Part shown: piece by piece, positions 9,283 to 19,100 of the stretch
How positions within the stretch are numbered: position 1 is the first letter of the stretch
How the letters are laid out: every line of letters starts with the position of its first letter
Notes under the pieces: model-generated
Seen by the model: only the letters and a program-made list of their open reading frames with translations
What the model was told of the DNA's origin: nothing
The model's database searches: none
Source: Clostridium sp.
GTDB lineage: Bacteria > Bacteroidota > Bacteroidia > Bacteroidales > Bacteroidaceae
Direction of reading: 5' to 3'
NCBI GenBank assembly: GCA_023663705.1
Contig: JAMPGY010000005.1
Location: forward strand, 64,001 to 128,000
Length of the DNA stretch: 64,000 nucleotides
Program-made: the position numbers and the translations under genes

Positions 9283-9816
9283 TCAATCAAGCAAGACGGC
9301 CAACTCATCCAAGGAATTCGCTACTATCAAGCTGTTGACCAAGGGGGTATTCATGAAATTCTCCTCGTCCATACCGGCCAACATCTGCAACAACCGATCC
9401 CAAAAACCACCCTCATTATAGAGCACTACCTTCTTGTGATGATAGCCGATGGAATGGGCTGCCAACACGGTGAATATCTCATCCAATGTGCCCACACCGC
9501 CGGGCAACGCGACCAGAATGTCACTTTGTTCCACCATCAATGCCTTGCGGTCGTTCAAGTCTACGCAGGGTATCACCTCGTCTGCATACGCACTCACACG
9601 ACGCTTACGCTCAAGGATGGAAGGCACCACTCCCACCACATGGCCACCCGCAGTTCGTGTGGCACAAGCCAGCCGCTCCATGATGCCGGAATCGGCTCCT
9701 CCATAAATCAGCACCTTGCCATGGCTCCCCAACCAGCGCCCCACAGCTTCCGCCCGCTCGTAATAAACAGCGTCCAACTTGTCTGACGCCGAACAAAACA
9801 CACCTATACGATTCAT
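9283..9816 (-). CDS. LOG-family (TIGR00730) Rossmann-fold protein
   Basis: 177 residues from the ATG at 9816; a GTG twelve codons upstream would lengthen it, but homologues begin at about MNRIGVFCSASD, so the ATG is chosen. The diagnostic PGGVGTLDEIFTVL motif (PGGxGTxxE) is present, and the usual phosphate-binding glycine loop appears as YGGADSGIMERLA. Characterised LOG proteins are nucleoside 5'-monophosphate phosphoribohydrolases that release free bases (cytokinins in plants); many bacterial members probably hydrolyse AMP or other nucleotides. It lies 38 bases downstream of the RIC-LuxR regulator on the same strand and may be co-transcribed with it. Confidence 0.88.
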   Translation of the reverse strand: MNRIGVFCSASDKLDAVYYERAEAVGRWLGSHGKVLIYGGADSGIMERLACATRTAGGHVVGVVPSILERKRRVSAYADEVIPCVDLNDRKALMVEQSDILVALPGGVGTLDEIFTVLAAHSIGYHHKKVVLYNEGGFWDRLLQMLAGMDEENFMNTPLVNSLIVANSLDELAVLLD

Positions 9817-9854
9817 ATCTGCTATGTTTTTTTGAGAAACAGGTGATTCCACCG

Positions 9855-10835
9855 CTATATTTTAATTTCATCCAATGTGATCAGCCCGTTCACAATGGCA
9901 TAAATGGTCAAACCGGCCGGAGAATGAATCTGCAATTTCCGACTGATGTTGCGGCGATGAGTCATCACAGTATTCACTGAAATAAACAATTGCTCAGCAA
10001 TTTCCTTGTTGGACATCCCCTTCACCACACACACAATCACCTCGCGCTCACGCTCGCTCAATCCGCCAGTGCCATTGTTATCCTGAGGCATACCGTCTTC
10101 CTCTGCAGACGGTTCCGTCTCGGCCTTGCGCAGACACTCCTCTTCCAACTGATGAACAGCCTCGGCAAAAAGCGTATCTTCCATATGGCAGTGACTAAAG
10201 AGATCCTCCTCCATAATATACAAGTCCATCAACACATCGTTGAGCAACGAACTGTTGCTATCGCTGGGATAGTATTTGATGATGATGCTTTTCAGTTCGG
10301 AGAGGCTCTTCTCGATGGAGGCATGGTTATCGTGGTGTTGATGCACAAGCGTGTAGATATTCTCCGTTTCATCGGGCTTTTTCCCGGTCAACAGTCCATT
10401 GACATAAGAGTGGATATACTTGTTTTCGTACTCCATATGTCGCCCCACCTCGGCCGCAAACTCATCGTAAAACTTCAGTATGAGAAAGGCAATCTGATTG
10501 CGGGCCGAACAATCGATGGATTCTATCAATTTGCGTCGTATGGAAGGCAAACGGAAATCCACGAAATAGGTGTGGGAACTTTGCAAATACTTCACCATTG
10601 CCTTCACCGAAATGTTTTCCACCATTTCACCCACATTCACCCTACCGTTGGACTTGATAAAGCTCACTACGGCCAAAAACGTGTCGGTATCCACCCCACT
10701 GGCCTCACATGCCGAAGCCACAGTTTGGTCTCCAAATCCCAAAGTCAGACCAAACCGGCTAATGACCTGCAACAACCGATAATCGTCACTGATAATATCG
10801 CTCATGCGGTCGGTCTGCTTATACTTCTCTGCCAT
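9855..10835 (-). CDS. LuxR-type regulator with RIC/YtfE-like di-iron hemerythrin domain
   Basis: 326 residues from the ATG at 10835 (an upstream in-frame start at 10898 adds an unconvincing hydrophobic leader). Residues about 13-65 resemble the N-terminal ScdA/RIC domain, but the usual CCGG cysteine pair is replaced by GFGD. Residues 85-230 form a HHE four-helix bundle: His88, His133, Glu137, His165/168/171, His215 and Glu219. The 45- and 4-residue spacings match the iron ligands of E. coli YtfE (H84, H129, E133, H204, E208). Residues 258-326 are a LuxR helix-turn-helix (LSEREREV, then SNKEIAEQLFISVNTVMTH). Inference: a cytoplasmic regulator that senses NO, O2 or redox state through a di-iron site. 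Targets are unknown; the neighbouring LOG gene is a candidate. Confidence 0.88.
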   Translation of the reverse strand: MAEKYKQTDRMSDIISDDYRLLQVISRFGLTLGFGDQTVASACEASGVDTDTFLAVVSFIKSNGRVNVGEMVENISVKAMVKYLQSSHTYFVDFRLPSIRRKLIESIDCSARNQIAFLILKFYDEFAAEVGRHMEYENKYIHSYVNGLLTGKKPDETENIYTLVHQHHDNHASIEKSLSELKSIIIKYYPSDSNSSLLNDVLMDLYIMEEDLFSHCHMEDTLFAEAVHQLEEECLRKAETEPSAEEDGMPQDNNGTGGLSEREREVIVCVVKGMSNKEIAEQLFISVNTVMTHRRNISRKLQIHSPAGLTIYAIVNGLITLDEIKI

Positions 10836-10938
10836 AATTACTATATTCCTTAATAACAAAAGGCAAAGAAAACACTTTTCAACGAAATACGCAATCACCC
10901 AAGTTAGGTATTTTCACACTACACATGTTGCCTGTATT

Positions 10939-10946
10939 TACCTTTG
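10939..10946 (+). promoter_or_regulatory. -7 promoter element for the Rid-family gene
   Basis: TACCTTTG matches TAnnTTTG; a TTTTC run about 23 bases upstream is a poor -33. It would give a 5' untranslated region of roughly 105 bases before the ATG at 11058. Confidence 0.45.
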
Positions 10947-11057
10947 GACTCTACATCCTCGAAGCGAACAACCGTTTTTATTATATAGTAAAGATTCTAT
11001 ACTCGCATTTCCGTTTTTTTTCGGAACTTGCGGCCTGAAAAATGAAACATCTTTATC

Positions 11058-12269
11058 ATGGAGCCCACCAACCACATGATTCATCGCCGCACCATAGCCG
11101 GCACAGACCCTCGCATCGAAGGCGAAACCGCGGTGTATGGCGACACCGGTACCGTGGAGGAACTGCACGCCTGCCTGCGACTGCAACCGGGCGTTGACCT
11201 CGAGACGGCACTCACACTGCTGGACGAAACCGTGCGCCGCCTGACCACGCCCGCCAATCAGAAACCCTACACCGTGATCTGGCAAAGGATATTCCTCAGC
11301 GACATCACCAACCAATATCCCGTCTTGGCCTATGCCCAAAAAGAGGTACAAGGAGCCCGATCCATCATCGGACAAAGTCCGCTGAACGGCGGGAAGGCCG
11401 CCCTGTGGCTGTATGCCGTCCGCACCGCAGACGCCGACGACACACAACAACTGACGCTCCGCCCCGGCGAGACACTATGGACCCACAACGGACTGACCCA
11501 CATCTGGTCGGCCAACCTTGAGCACCGCGAGGAATCGTCCGAACAACAGACCCGCCACATCCTAAACCGCTATATGGACGACCTGAACGCACGGGGCGCC
11601 GGCCTCACCGACCACTGCGTCCGCACGTGGTTCTACGTGAGGGACATCGACCTCCACTATGCCGGACTGGTGAAAGCCCGCCGCGAATTGTTCACTGCCA
11701 ACGGGCTCACCCCGGACACCCACTACATAGCCAGCACCGGCATCGAGGGTAAAGGAAGCCATCCGCACGCGCTGGTGCACATGGACGCCTATGCCATAGC
11801 CGGCCTACAACCCGCACAAATATCCTATCTGCATGCGCCCACTCACCTCAACCCCACTCATGAATACGGAGTCACCTTCGAGCGTGGGACAGCCGTGGCT
11901 TATGCAGACCGCACCCATCTGTTTATCAGCGGAACGGCCAGCATCAACAATCAGGGCGAGATTGTTCATCCCCTGAACGTGGAGGCACAAACCCGGCGGA
12001 TGTGGGACAACGTGGAGGCGCTGTTGACCGAACGCGGAACCAACGGCCAAGACATCATGCAAGCCATCGTCTATCTGAGAGACGCCGCAGACTATCCTTC
12101 GGTGAAGCGCATCCTGAGACAGCAGATGCCCCTCACACCGATAATCTTCGTGCAGGCTCCCGTCTGTCGTCCCGGCTGGCTCGTGGAGATGGAGTGCATC
12201 GCCATCAGTCAAAGAGGTATCGGTTTTGTCACCGGTGAAAAAGCCGCCAATTCCGTTCCCCTTTTCTGA
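11058..12269 (+). CDS. Rid-family (YjgF/chorismatase-like) two-domain protein
   Basis: 403 residues. The C-terminal third (about 275-395) is a clear YjgF/Rid domain: LFISGTASIN, a helix with VEALLTERG, AIVYLRDAADY, and VCRPGWLVEMECIA near the end, which carries the arginine of the Rid ligand pocket. The N-terminal 250 residues look like a second, diverged YjgF-type half, the layout of chorismatases (FkbO/Hyg5) and related proteins. Known activities in the superfamily are hydrolysis of reactive enamines/imines (RidA) and of chorismate; which applies here is not decidable. It has its own promoter, and the FeoAB gene follows after about 100 bases with a separate promoter. The start is the first ATG; another lies six codons later. 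Confidence 0.7.
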   Translation: MEPTNHMIHRRTIAGTDPRIEGETAVYGDTGTVEELHACLRLQPGVDLETALTLLDETVRRLTTPANQKPYTVIWQRIFLSDITNQYPVLAYAQKEVQGARSIIGQSPLNGGKAALWLYAVRTADADDTQQLTLRPGETLWTHNGLTHIWSANLEHREESSEQQTRHILNRYMDDLNARGAGLTDHCVRTWFYVRDIDLHYAGLVKARRELFTANGLTPDTHYIASTGIEGKGSHPHALVHMDAYAIAGLQPAQISYLHAPTHLNPTHEYGVTFERGTAVAYADRTHLFISGTASINNQGEIVHPLNVEAQTRRMWDNVEALLTERGTNGQDIMQAIVYLRDAADYPSVKRILRQQMPLTPIIFVQAPVCRPGWLVEMECIAISQRGIGFVTGEKAANSVPLF

Positions 12270-12317
12270 GAAACCCGGGCATGCAGAGAGCAATCCATAA
12301 ATCATCATTTCTGAGTA

Positions 12318-12348
12318 TTGGTCTTCCCACACGGAATACATATCTTTG
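12318..12348 (+). promoter_or_regulatory. Promoter for the feoAB gene (-33 TTG, -7 TATCTTTG)
   Basis: TATCTTTG at 12341-12348 is a perfect -7 box with TTG at 12318-12320, 20 bases upstream. Transcription would start around 12354, shortly before the GTG start. No clear Fur-box-like palindrome was seen beside it. Confidence 0.6.
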
Positions 12349-12375
12349 CAGGTTGAACCAAACCGGAACAAAACA

Positions 12376-14721
12376 GTGGAACAGGATTTGAAAACAACAA
12401 ATTTGGCAGCTCTTCCCCAAGGGGAGCCAGCCGTTATCACTCAGATACAGGGCACAGGTGCTTTCCGTGCACGATTGGGCGAAATGGGCTTCACAAAAGG
12501 ACAGTCCATCCGGCAGTTGTTCACAGCTCCTACCGGTGACCCCATCGTGTTTGAAATCATGGATAGCCACATCGCACTCCGACGCGAAGAAGCCCGGAAT
12601 ATAACCGTAAACCTGTCTGCGCAAACAACAGAGGAAACGATAGCCGGGCACAGTGAAGACCCCGTCAAAGCACACACACAACATCTGCACGACAAACCGG
12701 CACATCCCATCCGCCCCCGCGAAACACATGCTTCACTCTGTTCCTGCTCCGGAACATCAAGCACCACAAAAAAGGCAGACGATGAACTGACACTGGCCTT
12801 GGTGGGCAATCCCAACTGCGGCAAGACATCGCTCTTCAATGCAGCCTCGGGCGGACACGAACACACGGGAAACTACAGCGGAGTGACCGTGAGAAGCATC
12901 ATCGGACACATCACCTTCGAGGGACGCAAACTGCGTATCATCGACCTCCCCGGCACCTACTCGCTACGTGCATTCAGTCCGGAAGAAGCCTATGTGGATC
13001 ACGAACTTGAAGAAGGAGACATCGATGCCGTCATCAACGTGATCGATGCCACCAACCTGCAACGCAACCTGTTGCTCACCTTGCAACTAAAGGAGCGCAA
13101 GCAACCGTTGGTGGGTGCCCTCAACATGTATGACGAATTGGAAAGCAGCGGCAGCCATCTGGACATCAAGGAACTGGAACAGCGCCTGCAAATGCCGTTC
13201 ATCCCCACCGTAGCCCGCCAGAAAAAAGGTATAAACGCACTGCTGCGCGAAGCCATCCGGATGGCCGACGAACACCACGGTGCCCACCATATTCATGCGG
13301 AAAATCCACACAGCGCAGGCACCCATTGTGCCCACCCCGAGCATTGCTCTTGTGACCACACAAGCACCGATGCACAGGGAAAAACCATACGACAATGCCC
13401 CTGTCCCGAACGCGAAAAAGAAGATGAAGCCCGCTACCGTTCCATCAGCCGCTTGCTACAAGGCATCTATATACGCAAGCACGGTCCCACCGACCACATC
13501 ACCCGCACTTTGGACAAATGGCTCAACAACCGCTGGCTGGCCTACCCGTTGTTTCTGCTGCTCATGTGGCTCATATTCTGGGCCACCTTCGTTTTGGGCG
13601 AATATCCCATGAATCTGATAGACGAAGGGGTGGCCGCACTGGGCGATCTGCTCAAAACACACATGGAGGAAGGTGTGCTGGCCGACCTGCTCATTGACGG
13701 CATATTGGCCGGTGTGGGCAGTGTCATCGTGTTCCTGCCCAATATTCTCATCCTTTATTTCTTCATCTCCTTACTTGAGGACTCGGGCTATCTGGCTCGG
13801 GCAGCCATGCTGGCCGACCCCTTTCTGCGCCGCACCGGCCTGCACGGCAAGTCGTTTATTCCCTTGCTGATGGGATTTGGTTGCAACGTGCCTGCCGTCA
13901 TGGCCACACGCACCATCGAGAATTACAAAAGTCGCCTCATCACCATGCTCGTGACTCCACTCATGTCGTGTAGCGCCCGCATGCCGGTGTATATTGTATT
14001 CACCGGAGCCTTCTTTGCCCGACAGGCCGGCAACGTGCTGTTCATACTCTACACTTTGGGAATCATCACCGCCCTGATTGCCGCCTGGCTGATGAGCAAG
14101 GTGTTCCTGCGCGATCAGGAATCCCACTTTGTGATGGAACTTCCTCCTTACCGTTTCCCGGCACTCCGGAACACCTTCCGCCACACCTGGGAAAAAGGTC
14201 ACCAATATCTCCATAAGATGAGCACCATCATCCTGATGGCCAGCATTGTCATCTGGGCATTGGGTTACTTCCCCGTCAATCACGACGAAACCCTTACCCC
14301 CACCCAGCAACAGGAACAATCCTATCTGGGACGTATCGGCCATGCCGCCGAACCGATCCTTCATCCGCTGGGCTACGACTGGCGGATGGGCATGGGCATA
14401 TTGGCCGGTGTGGGCGCAAAAGAACTTATGGTAAGTACACTCAGCGTGCTCTACAACTGTTCGGAAGATGATGCCGAAGCGGAAAGCGCCGAAGACGCCT
14501 CACAAACCCGTTTGGCTCAGACACTGCGCCAACACACCACTCCTGCCGCTGCCATCAGTTTTCTGGTATTTGCCTTACTCTATTTCCCCTGCATGGCCAC
14601 CATCAGCGCCATCATAGGCGAGAGCGGAAGCTGGAAATGGGGACTGTTCACCATAGTATATACCACCAGCCTGGCCTACGCCATTGCGTTTGTGGTCTAC
14701 CGATTAGCTCTTTTATTCTGA
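12376..14721 (+). CDS. feoB: Ferrous iron transporter, FeoA-FeoB fusion
   Basis: 781 residues from a GTG start; the only upstream in-frame alternative is a TTG inside the promoter. Residues about 8-80 form the FeoA SH3-like domain (ALPQGEPAVITQIQG). FeoB follows: G1 LVGNPNCGKTSLFN, a GVT switch (HTGNYSGVTV), G3 DLPGTYSL and the NMYDE base-recognition region. A C-terminal polytopic inner-membrane part has two Gate regions (including GFGCNVPAVMATR and LMSCSARMPVY). It imports Fe2+ using GTP-dependent gating. Two linkers are rich in His and Cys: one between FeoA and the G domain, and one at residues about 299-347 with 10 His and 5 Cys before the membrane domain. The M16 peptidase gene starts 6 bases after the stop and is probably co-transcribed. 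Confidence 0.95.
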   Translation: MEQDLKTTNLAALPQGEPAVITQIQGTGAFRARLGEMGFTKGQSIRQLFTAPTGDPIVFEIMDSHIALRREEARNITVNLSAQTTEETIAGHSEDPVKAHTQHLHDKPAHPIRPRETHASLCSCSGTSSTTKKADDELTLALVGNPNCGKTSLFNAASGGHEHTGNYSGVTVRSIIGHITFEGRKLRIIDLPGTYSLRAFSPEEAYVDHELEEGDIDAVINVIDATNLQRNLLLTLQLKERKQPLVGALNMYDELESSGSHLDIKELEQRLQMPFIPTVARQKKGINALLREAIRMADEHHGAHHIHAENPHSAGTHCAHPEHCSCDHTSTDAQGKTIRQCPCPEREKEDEARYRSISRLLQGIYIRKHGPTDHITRTLDKWLNNRWLAYPLFLLLMWLIFWATFVLGEYPMNLIDEGVAALGDLLKTHMEEGVLADLLIDGILAGVGSVIVFLPNILILYFFISLLEDSGYLARAAMLADPFLRRTGLHGKSFIPLLMGFGCNVPAVMATRTIENYKSRLITMLVTPLMSCSARMPVYIVFTGAFFARQAGNVLFILYTLGIITALIAAWLMSKVFLRDQESHFVMELPPYRFPALRNTFRHTWEKGHQYLHKMSTIILMASIVIWALGYFPVNHDETLTPTQQQEQSYLGRIGHAAEPILHPLGYDWRMGMGILAGVGAKELMVSTLSVLYNCSEDDAEAESAEDASQTRLAQTLRQHTTPAAAISFLVFALLYFPCMATISAIIGESGSWKWGLFTIVYTTSLAYAIAFVVYRLALLF

Positions 14722-14727
14722 CATAAA

Positions 14728-16011
14728 ATGAAAACCCTCACCCACACCCTGCCTTGCGGCCTGCGCATTGTGTGCGCCGAATCGGCCTCCGACGTAACCT
14801 ACTGCGGCATAGCCCTCAATGCCGGCACACGTGACGAACACGACAACGAGAACGGCATGGCACACTTTTGCGAACACCTGACGTTCAAGGGAACCTACCG
14901 TCGACGCTCGTGGCACATACTGAACCGCATGGAAAACGTGGGAGGAGACTTGAACGCTTACACAGGCAAGGAGGAGACGGTGTATTATACAGCCTTTCTG
15001 AAAGAGCACTTCAACCGGGCAGTCGATCTGCTGTGCGACTTGGTGTGGGGCAGTCTATATCCTCAAAACGAAATGGACAAGGAGGCGGAAGTGGTGATAG
15101 ATGAAATAGAAAGCTACAACGACTCACCATCCGAACTAATCTTTGATGACTTTGAGAATCTGATCTTCGACGGTCACCCTTTGGCTCGCAACATTCTGGG
15201 TCAGGCGGATCATTTGCGGACTTACCGCAGTGCACACCTCAACGACTTTGCCAATCGGTTGTACACTCCACGCAATGCCGTCCTGTTTGTCTACGGACAG
15301 ATAACACTGAAAGAGGCCGTACAACAAGTCACCCGGGCTTTGGAACGCGTAGCCCGTTCACTGCCGGACGGACACCCCCGCCAACAATCGCTCAGACGTA
15401 CAGACGCCCCATCTCCCATCAGCAACGAGGAGCAGGCACGCACAGCTCCTGCCCATTACAGTCCTCGCGAACTGACAGTGGACAAACAGACCCACCAAGC
15501 ACACGTGATGATGGGCACACGAGCGTATCCCGCCACTGACCCACGTCACCTGAGCCTGTATCTGCTCAACAACATACTGGGCGGCCCGGGTATGAACTCA
15601 CGCCTGAACCTGAGTCTGCGCGAACGACGCGGACTGGTGTACACCGTGGAGAGTAACCTGACTACCTACACCGACTCCGGACTCTGGTGTGTCTACTTCG
15701 GATGCGACCCGAAAGATGTTTCCCTCTGCCGAAAATTAGTACTGAGCGAACTTAGGAAACTAACCTCCGCCCCCTTGTCCAAAAACGCATTGGCAGCCGC
15801 TAAGAAGCAGATCAAAGGACAGATAGGTATCTCATACGATAATTCCGAAAGTGTGGCCCTGAGTATGGGTAAAACGTTTCTGCACTACAACCGCACCCGA
15901 GATCTACAGCAACTCTATAACAAGATTGACGCACTGACAGCCGAGGATTTGTTTGAGGTGGCCTGTGAACTGTTTCGTCCGGAAAGACTCGCCACGTTGA
16001 TCTACAAATAA
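14728..16011 (+). CDS. M16-family zinc metallopeptidase
   Basis: 427 residues. The inverted zinc motif HxxEH is present as HFCEH (about residues 49-53), and the distal zinc-ligand glutamate lies in EAEVVIDEIESY (about 120-130). Like processing-peptidase and PqqL relatives, it has an N-terminal catalytic half and a C-terminal non-catalytic half with the substrate-gripping R/Y region (RERRGLVYTVES). No signal peptide is seen, so it is probably cytoplasmic. It follows feoAB with 6 bases between genes, suggesting one transcript; a functional link to iron uptake is not evident. A strong terminator lies 76 bases after the stop. Confidence 0.92.
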   Translation: MKTLTHTLPCGLRIVCAESASDVTYCGIALNAGTRDEHDNENGMAHFCEHLTFKGTYRRRSWHILNRMENVGGDLNAYTGKEETVYYTAFLKEHFNRAVDLLCDLVWGSLYPQNEMDKEAEVVIDEIESYNDSPSELIFDDFENLIFDGHPLARNILGQADHLRTYRSAHLNDFANRLYTPRNAVLFVYGQITLKEAVQQVTRALERVARSLPDGHPRQQSLRRTDAPSPISNEEQARTAPAHYSPRELTVDKQTHQAHVMMGTRAYPATDPRHLSLYLLNNILGGPGMNSRLNLSLRERRGLVYTVESNLTTYTDSGLWCVYFGCDPKDVSLCRKLVLSELRKLTSAPLSKNALAAAKKQIKGQIGISYDNSESVALSMGKTFLHYNRTRDLQQLYNKIDALTAEDLFEVACELFRPERLATLIYK

Positions 16012-16086
16012 TCCCTGAGCGGGTTCAACCGCCTCTTCAATACCCTCACACCACTCTTCCGCCATAGCCCTTGATGTAACCCGAAA

Positions 16087-16126
16087 GAGCGTATCCTGCA
16101 CGCTGTGTCAACTGCAGGATACGCTC
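16087..16126. terminator. Hairpin between convergent M16 peptidase and GH31 genes
   Basis: A perfect 14-bp stem (arms 16087-16100 and 16113-16126, beginning GAGCGTATCCTGCA) with a 12-base loop. It sits between two stop codons, so it probably works in both directions. Confidence 0.75.
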
Positions 16127-16160
16127 AAGGAAATGTCGTTTGCAAACGAGAGAACTATGC

Positions 16161-19100
16161 TTACCTTACCACAAACTTACGACCGTTACCGATATATATC
16201 CCCTTCTTCAACTGTCCTTCATCGTGGCGCATGCCAGCCAGATCGTAAATTGCAGACGGAGACTTTTCCTGTCGTTCGGCAATGAGTTGTCCTACGTGAT
16301 CAGGCACATCGGAATGGTTCAACACGCTGTACAACCGGAAATTGTCTATCTTGAACCACGTCTCGGAAGGCGCGTTGTCGGTAGCTACACCAATGCTGAA
16401 CGGTGAGGTGCAATCCGATATACTGAAATCCAAATTGAGCGTTTGCATGGGATAGGTGTCGCCACATCCGGGACTCATTACCTGATCTTTGAAGAAAGCG
16501 GTATTGTCTCCGGCAAACAAACGTTGATCGCCCACACGGGACACCGACAGGTTGCGGTTGGAAGCCTGCATATCCACCGTCAGTTTGTACTGTCCCTGCG
16601 GTAACGTAATATTCTGATATATGACAGCCGACTTACTGTTGCTTGAGTCCCATACACCAAAGATATGAGAGCCGTCGGTAGCCTCGGGATCACCGTTTCC
16701 ACCGCCCATGTTCACTCCACTCCACGACGTGGTGGTCTCCACAATCCATCCCTCCGTTCCATTCTGCTCAAAAGACGGATTGACGATATATTCCTGAGTG
16801 ATATCGTGCAATTCTACCGGGGTATCCGTCTCATCCAACACCACTTTCACTTCCTCGCCATTATACGTAACCATCGCATTAAAACGTGATTCATGTCCGT
16901 CTCCGATTCCCCTGTGTGTGGATACCAGGCAAATATTGAACGTGCGCACATCCAGCATTCCATCAAACGCCCCCTTGCGTTCACCGATAGTCAGAGTGTG
17001 CTTGTCCTCGTCCCAAACAAAAGGAATCTCAGAGTAACGGCCTTTCTCATAGTTGTAATTGTCATTCTCGTCTTCATAGAGTACGAAAGTTCCATCCTGT
17101 CCCGGATATACACGAATCTCCAGATTATCCCAATTCCGTTCGTTACTATACTGCACATCGGGTCCCCATGGCAGGATGGTTCCGGCTTTCACATAAAGCG
17201 GTATAATATCCATGGCGGCTTTCTTGTTTACGGTCTGTCCGCCCTCCATCGTCTCTCCCGTCCAAAAGTCAATCCACCGTTGATCGGCCGGAAGATATAC
17301 ATCGCGGCTGTCAGCCAGGTCTTTTACCACCGGAGCCACAAGGAAGGATTGCCCGAACATGTATTCGTCGCACACGTCATATCCCTGCCTGTCGGCGTTA
17401 AAGGCCACTGGAAGCGCCTGCATGAACGTTCTGTCGGCCGTGGTGACCTGCCAGGCCGTACTGTAGAGGTAGGGCAACAGACGATAGCGTAGTTTCACGT
17501 ATTTCAAGATATGATCGAAATCGCCAATGCCATCACCGGCCTGTCCAAACTGATAGATCTCGCGCGGTGTCCCATCGCCATGGAAGCGCATCATGGGGCA
17601 GAAGCAACTGAACTGTGTCCAACGCATGTAGAGACGGCGCCAGTCGGCATTGGTCACGCCACCCCGGTAGCCACCCACAAAGAAAGCTCCCGTATCGCTA
17701 TTCCAATAAGGAATACCCGTCACCGAGAAGTTGCAGGCCGCCGGTATCTGCCGGGCAAAATTCTCCCAACTGGCCGTCACGTCGCCACTCCACGTATTCG
17801 CTCCGTAACGCTGCTGTCCGGCAAAGGCCGAACGCGTCATGATGGACACACGCTTACCGGCCAGATGTGTATCACCCAAGGCCTCGGCTGCCCGATGATG
17901 ATCATGTACGCCCCCTACAGTGGCCAAAGGAAAGGCATTGCGCAACGAGCGCCAGGTGCGGCCTTCGTGACTCACACAGTCGAAATCAGCGTCACCCGTA
18001 AGCGGCCGATAATCCGGCTCGGTGGAATCCATCCAATAAGCATCAAGCCCTTTCGAAATAAGTCCGTTGTAGAGATACTTCCAATATATGTCACGCCCTT
18101 CTTCGCTGTAGCAGTCGTAAGGCCGTATTCCGTTGTTCCAAGGATAAGAGTTTGCCGTCAGCAAGAGTCCTTTGCCGTTCAGTTCGGCATAGGGTTCGGT
18201 GGCCGGACCGAAGTTGGCCCAGATGGAAATCATATATTTGGCGTTGTTAGCATGAATCATGTCTATCATCTCCTGATGATTGGCAAACGTGGGATTAAGA
18301 TAAGCCAATGCATTCCAATGCGCATCGTCTCCCCAATACTGCCAATCCTGTACAATGCAATCCAATGGCACGCCCAGCTCGCGATATTGCTTCACCACGT
18401 CCATTACTTCATCGGCACTCGTGTAACGCTGTTTGCTCTGATAGAGACCGAAATTCCACAGAGCCGGCATCGGACTATGCCCCGTGAGCCGGCGCATGCA
18501 GGCCAACACCTCATCACTGGTATCACCGGCCATCACATAGTAGTCTATCTCGTTACCGGTGGAGGTGAAACTCGTACCCTCCTCACCATCGGCAAACGTA
18601 GTGGGCGAATAGTTGTCCCAAAAGAGCGAATAATTTTTGGAAGACTGGAAGAAAGGGATGCACACCTTCATGTTATCCTGTTCCAGCTGATAAGTTCTCC
18701 CACGCAAGTTCAAAGCGCCGTCCTGTATCTGTCCCATACCGAATATATATTCGTCGGCATCGAGGGTAAAGCTGTTTTTTACCTTATAGCTATCGAAGGA
18801 TCCGTCCTTGGCTGGCGTGAATGTGGCGGCATAGTCCTGCTCCGCCAACAAGACGGTTCCATCCGTACGTCGAATAGTGAATGCAGCTTTAGCAAGGTCG
18901 TAGGTGACACACAGACGGGCTCCATTGAGGGTGAGCACTCCTTCGGCCTCCTCTACGGTAAAATCAGTCCTTTCCATCGACGGAAGCACCACTGAAAGGC
19001 TACGTTTGTCCACCGTTTCCGACTTTGACTTGCAGATACGCACGATGTCATCGGCATGAAACGTCAGACGGATGTACTCATCGTTCCAAGTCGCCAATAT

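Noticed and set aside
17511-18995. Long plus-strand open frame across the GH31 gene
   Set aside because: Antisense shadow of a well-supported GH31 core; its translation has no recognisable domain.
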